Shown: positions 23,263-33,903 of the stretch, piece by piece
Layout of the letters: each line of letters opens with the position of its first letter
Position numbering within the stretch: the first letter of the stretch is position 1
NCBI GenBank assembly: GCA_030280995.1
Contig: JASXTE010000005.1
Location: forward strand, 32,067,501-32,131,500
Reading direction: 5' to 3'
DNA length: 64,000 nucleotides
From: Hemileia vastatrix
Lineage: Eukaryota; Basidiomycota; Pucciniomycetes; Pucciniales; Zaghouaniaceae
Program-made: the position numbers and the translations under genes
Notes under the pieces: model-generated
Told to the model about the DNA's origin: nothing
Databases searched by the model: none
The model's input: only the letters and a program-made list of their open reading frames with translations

Positions 23263-24363
23263 ATGGTAAGGTAAACTCTTACAGTCGCCTTGCTGTAAGC
23301 AGAATCCGGAGGAGATATGTGGATTTAGTGGAAAACCCCGTCCTTCCAATAAAATAACAAAATGGGAATTCTAAATCACTAAGCTAACCAGTCTACTTGG
23401 ATCTGATTGATAAAAATAATGAAACTCTAAAATAATTAATGCTTATTGAGATTTAATGAAAGTGGCTGTTGAGAAAGAAATACTGATAACAACAATTAAG
23501 GTGTACCAGTGAAAGATCTGAAAAGATTGACTTTTATGTTTTTATAATAATTTAAATTTTTATGAGACAGCAATAATCAAGTCCCAGTGATGAAGACCTT
23601 TCTAAAGATACCCTGTATGAAGTGTGATTTAAATTGTTGAGTAGTATTTCTAAAATGTTATATATAAAATATAAAGTTATAAGGGTATTACAAATTTATT
23701 TGAATTTGTTGAGTAATAAAAAATGAGACCGTGGTGGTTAAAGATTAAGCTGTATGTTGTATCCCCCCTTTAAATTTCGAGTTTGAGAGGTGCTTAAGTA
23801 TTCCTAGTCACGTGCCTAAGTTTTCCCCTCCAGAGCTCTCCCAGAGTCAATCCGGAGTCCGTACGGAGTCCAAACGGAGTCCAAACGGAGTCCGTCCGGA
23901 CTCAATTAGAACCTTTAAAACTATAATAAAAAATCTAGAAAAATTACACATAATAGAGCCACTTCCCATTTACATTCCAAACTAAGTTTCGCAGTCTGCG
24001 CAGCTCTAATCACCCCTTGAAAATTCATCAAAGTTAAGTAATTTCTAAAAACGTAAATATTTCTATAAAACTTTAAAATTCATTTAAAAATATAAGAAAA
24101 ATAGTAAAAATTCTGGGAAAATTTCCCAAGGTTCTTGAATGACTCGACTTGATACTTATAAATTCTTCAGACCGTAAAAATAAGTTTTCTCGGTAAAATA
24201 ATTTGTTTTCGCGTAGGCATTTGCTCTTGACCAATTTCTTCATATTTAAAACTCAAATAAATTAAATAAAACCCTTTTATAAAAAAATAATAACGCCAAT
24301 CTTGCACACCGTAATAACTCCATTTACGTACTTAGGTTCCATACTAAACTTTAGGCTACCACA
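23263..24363 (-). repeat. 3' LTR of element C
   Basis: 1,101 bp. It matches the right LTR except for substitutions and 33 extra bases at about 23,861-23,893, made of three 11-bp GGAGTCCAAAC-like units. Confidence 0.9.
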
Positions 24364-24375
24364 TCCTCCCTCCAA
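24364..24375 (-). other. Polypurine tract of element C
   Basis: The sense strand reads TTGGAGGGAGGA immediately before the 3' LTR start TGTGGTAG, the expected primer for plus-strand synthesis. Confidence 0.75.
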
Positions 24376-24870
24376 TTGATAATGTCCCCATTCTTAAAGC
24401 TTTGCATAAGTGGTTGAGCAATTCCAAAAGAATTATCTTTTCTAATAAAATAATTTGATAAATTTGTTTTAGCTGGTCTTCTTTTAATTCTTTATAATAA
24501 AAACGTTGTTTCTTCTTCTCTGGCTTTATATAACATAAAATAAAATAATATAAATCTTGTGATGATTCCACTACTGAGAGCAAGGTTTGAATCCCTTCAG
24601 ACTCCCATATACCAGTCTTCCTTCTTGTCACAGCATTGAGAGAGTGGATCTTCCTATGAGCTGAATACTCCTGACTCCAACCTCATAGGGCCCCCCACTG
24701 AGCCGAATTCTATGATTCCAATCTCGCCATAAGGTCCTCCAAGCTTCACACAAAAAATGGCCTAACACTGAGGCACTAAAAAAATTATTCCCTAAAATCC
24801 AACTACCATCCTAACTTCTGATTCCTTCATCACAATTTTCAAACTTTGCTATACCGCAAACCCATAAAAT
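24376..24870 (-). other. 3' end of the element C interior, left of the Harbinger insertion
   Basis: A 91-codon - strand ORF (24356-24631) overlaps the LTR edge and matches no family I recognise. The rest is C/T-rich non-coding sequence. It continues at 28,592 after the nested transposon. Confidence 0.45.
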
Positions 24871-24902
24871 AGGGGGTGTCAGTTCTGGCAAATCCGCACT
24901 TA
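24871..24902 (+). repeat. Left TIR of the Harbinger element
   Basis: 32 bp, perfect inverted match to 28560-28591. Confidence 0.92.
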
Positions 24903-25156
24903 CAAATCCGCACTTAAATAAGTGCGGATTTCCAAAACACACTAGCCCCAATACTGGTGGATTTCAAAATGAAATAAGTCACTTATTTCACTCAAATACG
25001 CACTTTCTCAACCAAAAGTGCTGATTTCACCATCAAGTCCCATTTCACTGATTTGTCAGCATCATCCCATTCATATGCAGCACTCCGCAGCATAACACTT
25101 CATAACTCAAAACATTGTACATCACTTACATCTTCATATCATATCATATAAGAGTT

Positions 25157-25794
25157 ATGCCTTCCTCACTTTCAAATCGTGATAAATTACATAAAGCAAT
25201 GACTTTCATGGCTCTTGAACTGCTCTTGGACTCTGATTGCGATTCTGATTCTGATCTAGAAGAAGATTTTGTCTTTTTATCAAAAATGGCCACGAAACGT
25301 TACCTTCTTCCCAGAAAGCCTCAAGTACTTCATACCCCCAAGTACACCATCCAAACACTTCTTAAACTATCTACACCCAGTTTTAGAGAGCTGTTCAGGA
25401 CTTCTCAGGAATGTTTCCTTAAATTGCTTGAGCTTATTCAGGATCATCCCATATTTCACAATAATTCTCAAAAAGAACAACAACATCCTTCAATTCAATT
25501 GGCCATCACACTATGTCATTTGGGTTCAAATGGTAAAGGAGCCGCTTTGAAACGTTTAGAAAATGTCTTTGATTTAGGGTATGGTTCAATTAACACTTAT
25601 ACCAAACAATGTATCACTGCCATAACTCCTTGTAATCTCAACTTCTCACCTGGCCAACAAAAGAAGAGCGACTTGAATCATCTCAGGTTATGCAAGCAGA
25701 GGGCTTCCCAGGATGTATTGGTTTTGTTGATGGTACTGCTATTCCTTTGAGCCAGAAACCTGCTCAAGGTGGAAACAATTACTTTCACATTCTT
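25157..25794 (+). pseudogene. PIF/Harbinger transposase, N-terminal half
   Basis: The start ATG is at 25157. The N-terminus has an acidic run (DSDCDSDSDLEED), followed by FRTSQECFLKLLELI and LAITLCHLGSNG blocks typical of the helical region upstream of the DDE nuclease. A 1-nt frameshift occurs at about 25,648. The next frame gives WPTKEERL and then GFPGCIGFVDGTAIPL, the DDE_4 block with the first catalytic Asp in VDGT, and SQKPAQGGNNYF. Sequence then turns into minisatellite (from ~25,795), so the second Asp and the Glu are absent. The intact family cuts and pastes DNA using a partner SANT/Myb-like protein. Identification rests on the VDGT block and the TIRs. Confidence 0.85.
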
Positions 25795-25994
25795 GTCAAA
25801 AATTTTCACCAAAATATTTACAAGTCAAAAAAATTCTATATCTGTTTTAAAAAATTGGCAATACTTTCCCCTGCATTTTATTGAAGCAAGGGGTTGATAT
25901 CACCAAAATTTTTCTAAGTCATCAATTTCACATGTCAGATTTGAAAATTTGGCAATACCCCCCCCCTGCATTTTATTGAAGTAAGTGGTGGAAG
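25795..25994 (-). repeat. Minisatellite, ~90-bp units with C/G runs
   Basis: Reading the - strand: TTACTTCAATAAAATGCAGG with long G runs, TATTGCCAAATTTT, GACTTGTAAA and TTTTGGTG. About two copies. The same unit follows the other dioxygenase copy at 62,733-63,130, so it travels with the 3' side of that gene. Confidence 0.75.
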
Positions 25995-26960
25995 TCATCT
26001 AAATTTAATATAATTACGTAAATTATTAAATAAATATCTAATATATATCAATTTCCCTAGTTTAAAGTAATGACAATCCCTTAAGCCAAAATGCAGATCA
26101 AATCTAGAAACAAAAGTTTGGGACTTTCCACAGGTATAGGCTAGAGGAACCCCATGAAACAAATAAATGTTATCATGATTACCATTTATACAACACAAGG
26201 TCGTGGGCCCATTACTTTAGTTGAGGAAATTGATACATAAAAAATATTTATTAAAAATTTACGAAAAAATATAAAATTTTCAATGACAACTCTAATCCCC
26301 ATACTTTTTGGATCTAAATAAAGTTTTTTTAAATCGATTAACTTTACCTTCTTTCATTACCTTATTGATTCTTTAAATCAACTTATGACTGATTTGAAAT
26401 GAGCAACCAAAATGTGTTAAATCTTGACAGGATTCCAAACCAGGAGGAGCTTTGGTCGTTTGATGATTATCCTTAGAAGAATTCCAAATAGTTTTGATGA
26501 TACCATTTCCCAAACCAAAATCAATGATGCACCGGTGGTCTGGAAAATATAAACCATGTCATTTGATTTTAGCTGGAGATGGTATTGGTTGGCCAGTAAT
26601 TGGTTTGATATATGAGAATATACCAAAAGTAAGAAAATTGGTGTCCTTGGTATCGGTGTGAATTTTATTGTGAAATCCAGAATGAGTGATAATAACATTA
26701 GAAAATAAAAAATATTCGTGGCTGATATCTTCCCATTCGGAGTCACACCAATTCGGTATTCCAACTTTGGTTGCAAGTTCATGATTTTTTTCAAATGCTT
26801 TATTACAGTGCTTTTTGAGTCGAAGAGCAAGAAAAGAGTTAAAGGAAGGTAGAGTGTCCCATAAGCAAAAATCTTCATCTTTTTGATCTTTAGTGATATT
26901 CTTGAGCAACAAATACATGCCTTGATAATAATCATATAAGAGTTTCAGAATCCTTATCCT
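25995..26960 (-). pseudogene. TET/JBP-like 2OG-Fe(II) dioxygenase, catalytic part
   Basis: An exon starts at 26960 after a TTTAG acceptor. It encodes SNVIITHSGFHNKIHTD, in which HTD fits the HxD iron-binding pair, then NFLTFGIFSYI. After one in-frame TGA (26559-26561) the same frame continues with GLYFPDHRCIIDFGLGNG, TIWNSSKDNHQTTK (candidate distal His) and THFGCSFQI. A TAA follows at 26373-26375, where the related copy at 61.5 kb reads on. A donor-like GTAATG is at 26360 and a further exon (about 26,220-25,995) encodes NGNHDNIYLFHGVPLAY. Intact TET/JBP enzymes oxidise 5-methylcytosine or thymine in DNA. Such genes are known to be expanded in basidiomycete transposons, chiefly the KDZ type. 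This copy is dead. Upstream exons are uncertain (an open exon-like block is at 27,490-27,700). Confidence 0.72.
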
Positions 26961-26999
26961 CTAAATATGCAATATAAAAATGTGAAATAAGACAAGTGA

Positions 27000-27370
27000 A
27001 ATTCGGAAAAAAGGCTCAACTTCAAAGGTCAAAATCTCAGCAACCACTGAACCTAATTCAAACCTGTTTGAGGGAAATTAAAGATATGCTTTAGTAGAAT
27101 CTTCAGTTAAAGGACATGTGATTTAAATAAACCTAACCCTAATTTGTTACATAAAAAAATGAAATGAAAATTTAAATTGGGAAAAAAAGGCTCAACTTTA
27201 ATGGTCAATATCTCAGCAACCACTGTATCAAATTCAAATCTGTTTGTGGGAAATGAAAGGTAGCCTTCAGGAGAATCTTCAGTAAAAAGAACATTTGATT
27301 TGAATAAACCTAACCCTAATTCAGAGTCTGATTTTCAAAATTTTACAAAAACTTGAAAAGTGGTAATGAA
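27000..27370 (-). repeat. Tandem intron repeat in the dioxygenase gene
   Basis: The sense strand repeats GGTTCAGTGGTTGCTGAGAT followed by TTGACCTTTAAAGTTGAGCC, with period ~180 bp. Two copies lie here (27,039; 27,219 on the + strand) and at least three in the copy at 60,800-61,350. Confidence 0.65.
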
Positions 27371-28200
27371 GATGAGATCAAAAGGAGTTTTGTAAGTTCA
27401 CTGTTATCCAGATAAGAGTCATACATATATTTAAGTATGAACTTTTCATAAAAGGAATGAGATATCATATAGGCATGAAAAAAAGGAGATGAAACTTACC
27501 TTGATTGAAAAGTAGGAAAAATAGAGTGAGAAAGATTGATGTTGGAATTGTGGGGAAATTGAATATGGAGTAAGTGAAATGCATAAAGAATGTGCAATGT
27601 ATGTGTTTCAATGAAATGTAGCCAAAAAAAAGTGAAATAAGGGAAAGGGGGATAATGACCATGCCAAGGAGGGATGAAGAGTAGGGTGATGGAGCTAAAA
27701 AAGAAAGTAAAGAGGGAGAGAAAAAAAGGTTAATTATAACATTGAAATCCAAAATAACCACTTACAAAAAAAATTTAGATAAAAAAAATAAAATAAACAG
27801 AAAAAAACAAAAAAAAATTATAATTAGTAATCAAAAAATCAAAAAAAAAGAATAAAGTGACTTACCTGGAGAGATGAGATGACAAAATGAATGAAACCAA
27901 ATTGTTTGAGGGATGTTGGAGGAGAATAGGAAAAGGATATGAGGGATGAATGAAAAAAAAAATCACTGACAAAATATGCGATTTCAGAAAATATGCGATT
28001 TCATGTTGAGCTGGTGAAAGAAAACCAATGAGCCATCCAAAAAAAAAAATTCACTGTAAATTCCAAAAAAAATGAATATGCAACAAACCAAAATACCAAC
28101 CCAAGTGAATGAAGTACACAAAGAGGACATTTGGAGAGTACAAAATGGTATGGGAAAGAAAGGGATGATGTGGCCAACATGTGGTTTTGAAAAAAAAATC
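27371..28200 (-). pseudogene. Probable 5' part of the dioxygenase gene
   Basis: Homologous to 59,900-60,640 (+) and, for its 5' portion, to 49,010-49,430 (-). On the sense strand an acceptor (CTTTTTTAG, ~27,693) and a donor (CAATCAAG|GTAAGT, ~27,500) bracket a ~200-bp open block rich in H, F, P and T residues. Other stretches are T-rich and intron-like. Exon assignment is an inference from splice signals and conservation; the protein part is not recognised. Confidence 0.45.
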
Positions 28201-28560
28201 ACGAAAAAAGTGCTGATTTGAGGTCAGAACTGACACCCATAGAAAAAAGATTAAGAAGTAGAAGAAATAAGTAAAAAAGAATGTAAACATGCCTGGTCAA
28301 AATATTGAAAATGTCAGGAAGGGGTGTGTGCCGAGGATTGATGGGTAGGTAGCGAGGAAGGTCAGTGTGTCACATGTGACAGGGATGGGGTAAGAAAGGA
28401 AGGGATGTTTTGTGGCCAAAATGTGGTTGTGAAAAAAAACGGGAAAAAAGTGCTGATTTGAGGTCATAACTGACACCCTTTTTTGAAATAAGTGACTTTT
28501 TTGCAAAATTTAAGTGCTGATTTGTAAGTGCTGATTTGGTTTGAAATCCGCACTTAATTT
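28200..28560. repeat. Duplicated subterminal segments of the Harbinger element
   Basis: Two direct copies of a segment containing AAAAGTGCTGATTTGAGGTC, then (A/T)AACTGACACCC, at 28,206-28,240 and 28,446-28,480. Each is preceded by a similar GTGGCCAA..TGTGGTT..GAAAAAAA stretch. They resemble internal copies of the TIR end and suggest tandem duplication or nested insertion at this end. Confidence 0.6.
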
Positions 28561-28591
28561 AAGTGCGGATTTGCCAGAACTGACACCCCCT
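28560..28591 (-). repeat. Right TIR of the Harbinger element
   Basis: 32 bp, perfect inverted match to 24871-24902. Confidence 0.92.
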
Positions 28592-30738
28592 AATACTTTT
28601 GCCAGGCTTCCAATAATAATATTAACTTTAGACCATGTTAAAGCGTCACAAATTTCACCTAATTAACCATTATGCTTTCCTTAGCATCATCACCACCTAA
28701 AATTGTAACCTCCTAAAGCTTATCAGCACCCAATTCCAGAAATGATTGAATAACCAGTTTAGAGTCTTAGTGGACAGTGATAAATTAAAAGATTGAATTG
28801 AGCTATCCAAACAAGATTGACATTCCAGTTTAAAGTCTTGGTGGACCAAACATATAATCAATTGCCAGTTTATGGTCTTGGTGGACCAAAGATCGTTTAG
28901 GTGCATAAATAACTTGATAAATTCCTAAATAAGGCCTAGGCTTGACCAAAGATTGAATAAATTTGAAAATCAAGTTTAATGTCATAGTGGACCAAACATT
29001 TGATCAACAAGTAATCCAGTATAAGGCCATAGTGGACCAATGAATGTTGAATTATCCTGCAGATATTAATTTTCCAGTTTAAAGTCATAGTGGACTAAAC
29101 AATGAATGAACTACCAGTTTAAAGTCATGGTGGACCAAACATTTGATCGATAAGAAGTCCAGTTTAAGGTCATGGTCGACCCAACAGCTTGATAACAGTC
29201 CAGTTTAAGGTCTTGGTGGACCTAACATTTGATTTATATAAAAGAAATCCGTCTCCAAAAATATCCATAAAATCTTGATTATCCTTGAAATTCAGTTTAA
29301 AGTCTTGAAGGACTAACAGCTCCAATATAAAATCTTTAATGACAGTTGAAAATTAGCCATTTTAAAGTCTTGGAGGACTAACAGATCCAAAATACATGTA
29401 AAAAACCTTAAAGAACGTCTTGAAGAGTAGCCAGTTTAAAGTCTTGGAGGACTAAAAGATCCAAAATATGTATAAAAAACTTAAAGAACGTCTTGAACAG
29501 TAGCCAGTTTAAAGTCTTGGAGGACTAACAGATATCTTGAAGTAAAATCCCATAGGTTTGAGTTCCCCTAGACCCTGTTTCCTGTCTAAACTAAATGAAT
29601 AAACTAAAAAGAATGAAGACTGAAAAATAAATTAAGAAATATAATAATAATTTTGATTTAATTAATTAATTTTTTTATTATTTTATTATTTTATTTTATT
29701 TTTTTTTTATTTTTTTATTTATTTTATTTTTATTTCATTTTATTATTTTTTAATTTTTAATTTTTAATTTTTTTTATTTTTTATTTTATTTTATTTTATT
29801 TTATTTTATTTTATTTTTTTGATTTTATTTATTTTATTTTTTATTTATTTTTATTTTTAATTTTGTTTTTAATTTAAAATAAAAGATTTTAGAAAAGATA
29901 GTTTTGAAATAAAAGTTAAAATTTAATTTTTAAAGAAAGATAAACGAATGTGAAAAGAAAGATAAAAAAAGTAATAATAATAAAAAAATTTTAAAAGTGA
30001 AATTTTAAAAGATGCCCCCCGGCCATTTGATGAGCCGTACCCTCAACATCATACCCACATCCAAGTGCAACTTGATGTGGTTACACAATTTTGAGAAATT
30101 GAAAAGAAAAGAAAATAAATGAAAGTTTTTAGAAGATAATTTTTATAATGATGATCACTGGGTGGGCTCCCTCCAATTTATAAAAATGATTAGAGACCAC
30201 CAGTGAGCATCACCTTTACAATAATTCATAATATATATTAAAGAAAAGAAATCACAATCTAACATAAAAAAAATCAAAAAAAAAATAAAATAAAAAGAAT
30301 CTTGAATCCGGCGTTGAGAGCGGTGTCTCTTGATTCGTTCCAGTTTATAGTCTTAGTGGACTTTCAATAATTAAAAGACAAAGCCAGGATTCAACTAGAA
30401 ACAGGGGAAATTTTGGAAACGAACATTATGGGGTAATTGTGTATAGAGCAGCCAGCCCATCAATTACCCCCACACTTGCCAATATTAAATTAAGAAGGTT
30501 CCCCTGTGAACACTTCTTCCAATGAATTTTAAAAATTTTCCAACACTATCTTCACCCATATTTTAAGAATTTTAAGTTTTTTAAAATTTCAAAGAAGGTC
30601 TTCTTGGATTTTGTTAAGTTTCATCATAATTTCGTCGCCCATATGCAGTGTAACGACAGTAAAGTATTTTGATAAAAAGAAGATAGTTTATCCTCGTTGC
30701 GGAGGTCGATAAGATTTTTTTTTTTTTAAAAAAAAACA
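28592..30738 (-). other. Long non-coding 3' region of element C with a ~22-nt repeated motif
   Basis: No ORF of note. About fifteen copies of CCAGTTTAAAGTCTTGGTGG lie at irregular 30-90-bp spacing from about 28,754 to 29,525, with further copies at 30,336, 30,685 and 30,742. A T/A-rich block follows (29,650-29,880). The short stretch 30,001-30,090 is GC-richer. The region lies between the pol stop and the 3' LTR. Confidence 0.75.
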
Positions 30739-33700
30739 TCATAGTTTATCCTCATTGCGGAGGCAGACTTCGGCACTCCTGGTGCCTCTAGGATAGAACC
30801 ACTTGACTTGATCGGCTGCTACCCTCTTCTTCAATACAACTCCATCCAACTCTTCTAACACATATGAACCGCCAGAAACTTGCTCCTTGATTTTATATGG
30901 TCCATTCCACCTATCTGCAAACATTTTCCCCCATTGACTCTCTAGACTTCTATTATACACCAGGACCATATCACCTGGGTTCAAAGGTTTCCTTAATCGA
31001 TGTGCCAACCGCTCATCCCAATATCTGACTGATTGATTTCGGATCTTCATCATCCGGGAATATGCCTTTTCTAAATATTCTTCTTTCTTTTCTAGCTGCA
31101 TCATTCTTGCACACAATAATTCTTCAGTAGTTTTGACCGTGTCCCAGTCAACTCCAAGATATGATTCATCTTCTAAATCAACCGGTAAAACTGCTTTCTG
31201 TCCAAAAACAAGTTCATAAGGTGACAATCCGGTCGTCCTTTTGGCAGTGATTCGATCAGCAAATAAAACTAAAGGTAAATAGTGCCTCCACTTTTCGGCA
31301 CTTGTCCCACACATTTTAACTAAAGCATCCTTAATAACTTGATGCCCTCTTTCAACCATGCCTTCAGCTTCAGGATAATATGGGGTTGCTACCCTAACCT
31401 TTGATCCAACTTTCAATACCGCCTCTTTAAACTCTGTCCCAAATTCAGGACCTCCATCTACCGTCACCAACTTCATCACCCCATACCTATACACCCAATT
31501 ATTCAACAAAAATTCTGCCACATTTTTGGCAGTTAAATTAATAAGAGGCGCTGCCTCTACCCAACCAGATAAATCATCTCTGGCCACAATTAAATATTTA
31601 TACCGTCCCTCTTTTATATGAACGGCATCTAAACTAACTCTCCCAAAGAGCGTATATTCACCGGTCGCGCGTCCAGGTTCTTTTGGCCTTAAATAACTTC
31701 CTCTTTGACATTCTTCGCATGACTGAACCCACTGTTTAACAGCCATCTTCATGCCAGGCCACCAAAATCGATCAGAAATTCTTCTAAATGTTTCTCCAAC
31801 GCCTCTATGCCCGAGATCTTCATGCAGTGATTTCAAAACTAATTCTTGCCCCTTCTGTTGAGTTATAACTACTTGAGGATTTGGATACCTCCTCCTCATT
31901 AAACGTCGACCAGATAGGTAAAATGTAGATGACTTCCTCTTGATAGCCACCCATTCATCGTCTTCACAATCTTCTGGCCTCTCTAAAGTCAACAAATATT
32001 TGACTAACAAAAAATAAAAACCAGTCTGACCCCAGACTTCATCTTGAAAATCGATTAATATAACATCAATAGGGACTTCTCTATCACCAATATCACCTGC
32101 ACATGAATGAGCCAATAATTGTTGACCCCTAAATAAATCTTTAATCGAGCTATGTTGACATTTTTCATCTGAACCTTTGGATCCTTCGTAAACCGTTTTC
32201 GAAAATACCTCTTTCTCTTTATCCACCCTTTTATTTAAATTCTCTAATTCTCCAAAATATACACCATTCCTTAACTTACTACTATCCCACACTACCAATC
32301 CATCTTCCTCTACATACACCACATCTTCTTCTACCTCCTCTCTGCCGAATTTATCTACACCTTTTCCAACACCTTTATTAACATAAAAACTATTTTCCAG
32401 TTTATCCTCTTGGTGGAGGTCATCATCACCATAATCTAAACACAATAGTCCTGCCAGTTTAACCTCATGGGGGAGGTATGGAAAGTCTTCATCTCCTTTA
32501 GTGCTGGCTTTGATAATAGGTATATCTTCATCGAACTCTTCTGAGTCTGAATCTTCTTCAGTGGGTGGTCTCCTTGATAAACCATCTGGCATAGTAATAG
32601 TTTTGCCAGGCTTATGAACTAAATCAAACAAAAAATGTTGAATAAAAGCTACCCATCTCGTCATGGGTGCGTTCGGTAAACTTGGGGAATTAATCATCTG
32701 GATTAACGATTTCGCATCCACTTGCAACTCAAAATGTTGCTCCCACAAAATATGCTGAAGTTTCTTCAGTATTTTTTCCACACCACATAATTCCAATTTT
32801 GGTTGAGAATATCTTGATTTGACCTCAGTAAATACTACAGATTCATACCTAACTGGCCTGATGTAACCAGCTTTATCCATCTGAGACAAAACCGCCCCAG
32901 CTGCAACCTGACTTGAATCAACTGCTAAATAAATTCTGCCAGCATTTTTTCCATAATCCAACTTGTGCAGGACTAAATCCTTCCCCACAACCTCCTTCAA
33001 CTTCACAAACGCCTTCTCACACTCTTCATCCCACTCCCAGTCTGCATCCTTTCTCATTAACGGTCTCAATGGAGCTGCCAATGAAGAAAAGTCCTTGATA
33101 AACATTCCAACATATACACAAACGCCTAAAAACCCTCTAACTTCGGTTGTATTCTTGGGTCTTGGCCAGGACTGAATTTTGTTAACTTTCTTCTTGGACA
33201 TAATCCTACCCTCTCTACATACCACATGGCCTAATATCTCTAAGGCTGGCACACAACATGAAAATTTTGAACCTGAAATAGTTAAACCAGCCTCTTCAAT
33301 TCGAAACAAGATTCTTTCTAAAGTAATTGCAAACTCCCAAATGAATTTGTGTATCCCAGGATTCTCTTCCAACACCTGGTTATCATAGTCGGTTGTTGGT
33401 CCCTTAATTCCTCCATCATCTATAAAGATCCCAGCATATTGTGGAATTTCATCTTGAAGGATACAAGCCATCTGAGCTTGAAAAACTGCAACCGAATTTG
33501 TTGCTCCTTGAGGTAATCTTGTTAACTGTAAACGCCCTAGTGGTGTATCGAATGTAGTGAGAGGCCTTGAGTCCGGATGTAACTCTCTCTCATCATATCC
33601 ACCCATAATATCTCCCAAACCATAACACACTCTCCCTGAAAACGCTTCAACAAACTCCTCAGCACTAGGCGGTATCCCGGCATCCTTTATTGTAACTCTA

Positions 33701-33903
33701 TTTAATTCCCTAAGATCATGAACAATTCTAAGCTTGCCATTTGGTTTCTTGATACAAAATACCGGACTAGAATAACTTGACGTTGATTGCTCATACAGTC
33801 CAGTGCGTATCCGTTCTCTGACAACTTCAATATAGGCTTCTTTTAAGGCAGCCGGAATAGGAATTGGTTTCTGCTGCCACAGTTCATGAAATACCACAGG
33901 AAT
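30739..33903 (-). CDS. Pol of element C: reverse transcriptase, RNase H, integrase
   Basis: 1,052 codons from a GTG at 33897, but the frame is really continuous with the upstream ORF through a single TAG (33904-33906), so it belongs to one pol protein. RT comes first (GKLRIVHDLRELNRV; LPQGATNS; active site FIDDGG), then RNase H (IYLAVDSSQVAAGA). Integrase follows, with an H-H-C-C zinc site (HEDLGHRG...CEEC), catalytic blocks SLDAVHI, TVDGGPEFG and EGMVERGHQ, and a GPY motif (DRWNGPYKI). No chromodomain follows. All catalytic residues are present. The protein copies the RNA into DNA and inserts it in the nucleus. Confidence 0.93.
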   Translation of the reverse strand: MPVVFHELWQQKPIPIPAALKEAYIEVVRERIRTGLYEQSTSSYSSPVFCIKKPNGKLRIVHDLRELNRVTIKDAGIPPSAEEFVEAFSGRVCYGLGDIMGGYDERELHPDSRPLTTFDTPLGRLQLTRLPQGATNSVAVFQAQMACILQDEIPQYAGIFIDDGGIKGPTTDYDNQVLEENPGIHKFIWEFAITLERILFRIEEAGLTISGSKFSCCVPALEILGHVVCREGRIMSKKKVNKIQSWPRPKNTTEVRGFLGVCVYVGMFIKDFSSLAAPLRPLMRKDADWEWDEECEKAFVKLKEVVGKDLVLHKLDYGKNAGRIYLAVDSSQVAAGAVLSQMDKAGYIRPVRYESVVFTEVKSRYSQPKLELCGVEKILKKLQHILWEQHFELQVDAKSLIQMINSPSLPNAPMTRWVAFIQHFLFDLVHKPGKTITMPDGLSRRPPTEEDSDSEEFDEDIPIIKASTKGDEDFPYLPHEVKLAGLLCLDYGDDDLHQEDKLENSFYVNKGVGKGVDKFGREEVEEDVVYVEEDGLVVWDSSKLRNGVYFGELENLNKRVDKEKEVFSKTVYEGSKGSDEKCQHSSIKDLFRGQQLLAHSCAGDIGDREVPIDVILIDFQDEVWGQTGFYFLLVKYLLTLERPEDCEDDEWVAIKRKSSTFYLSGRRLMRRRYPNPQVVITQQKGQELVLKSLHEDLGHRGVGETFRRISDRFWWPGMKMAVKQWVQSCEECQRGSYLRPKEPGRATGEYTLFGRVSLDAVHIKEGRYKYLIVARDDLSGWVEAAPLINLTAKNVAEFLLNNWVYRYGVMKLVTVDGGPEFGTEFKEAVLKVGSKVRVATPYYPEAEGMVERGHQVIKDALVKMCGTSAEKWRHYLPLVLFADRITAKRTTGLSPYELVFGQKAVLPVDLEDESYLGVDWDTVKTTEELLCARMMQLEKKEEYLEKAYSRMMKIRNQSVRYWDERLAHRLRKPLNPGDMVLVYNRSLESQWGKMFADRWNGPYKIKEQVSGGSYVLEELDGVVLKKRVAADQVKWFYPRGTRSAEVCLRNEDKL

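Larger units (their letters stand above)
24868..28594 (+). mobile_element. PIF/Harbinger transposon with perfect 32-bp TIRs, carrying a dioxygenase pseudogene
   Basis: The TIRs at 24871-24902 and 28560-28591 are perfect reverse complements (AGGGGGTGTCAGTTCTGGCA and onward). They are flanked by AAT on both sides (24868-24870; 28592-28594); an alternative reading is a TA duplication with TIRs starting GGGGG. The element is 3,721 bp and inserted in the 3' region of C. Eleven subterminal copies of AAGTGCGGATTT/AAGTGCTGATTT lie near both ends, typical of transposase-binding sites. Inside are the N-terminal half of a Harbinger transposase (+), a minisatellite, and a TET/JBP-like dioxygenase pseudogene (-). 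The catalytic second half of the transposase is lost, so the copy is not autonomous. Confidence 0.88.

Noticed and set aside
27465..28506. Phe-rich - strand ORFs
   Set aside because: Mostly T-rich intron-like sequence; treated as part of the dioxygenase pseudogene and of the Harbinger end, not as separate genes.
29640..29880. Poly(T)/TTTTA tract as a LINE or SINE tail
   Set aside because: Lies inside element C between pol and LTR, with no LINE coding sequence or target duplication at its end.
32913..33388. + strand ORFs opposite pol of element C
   Set aside because: Shadows of the long - strand pol frame.
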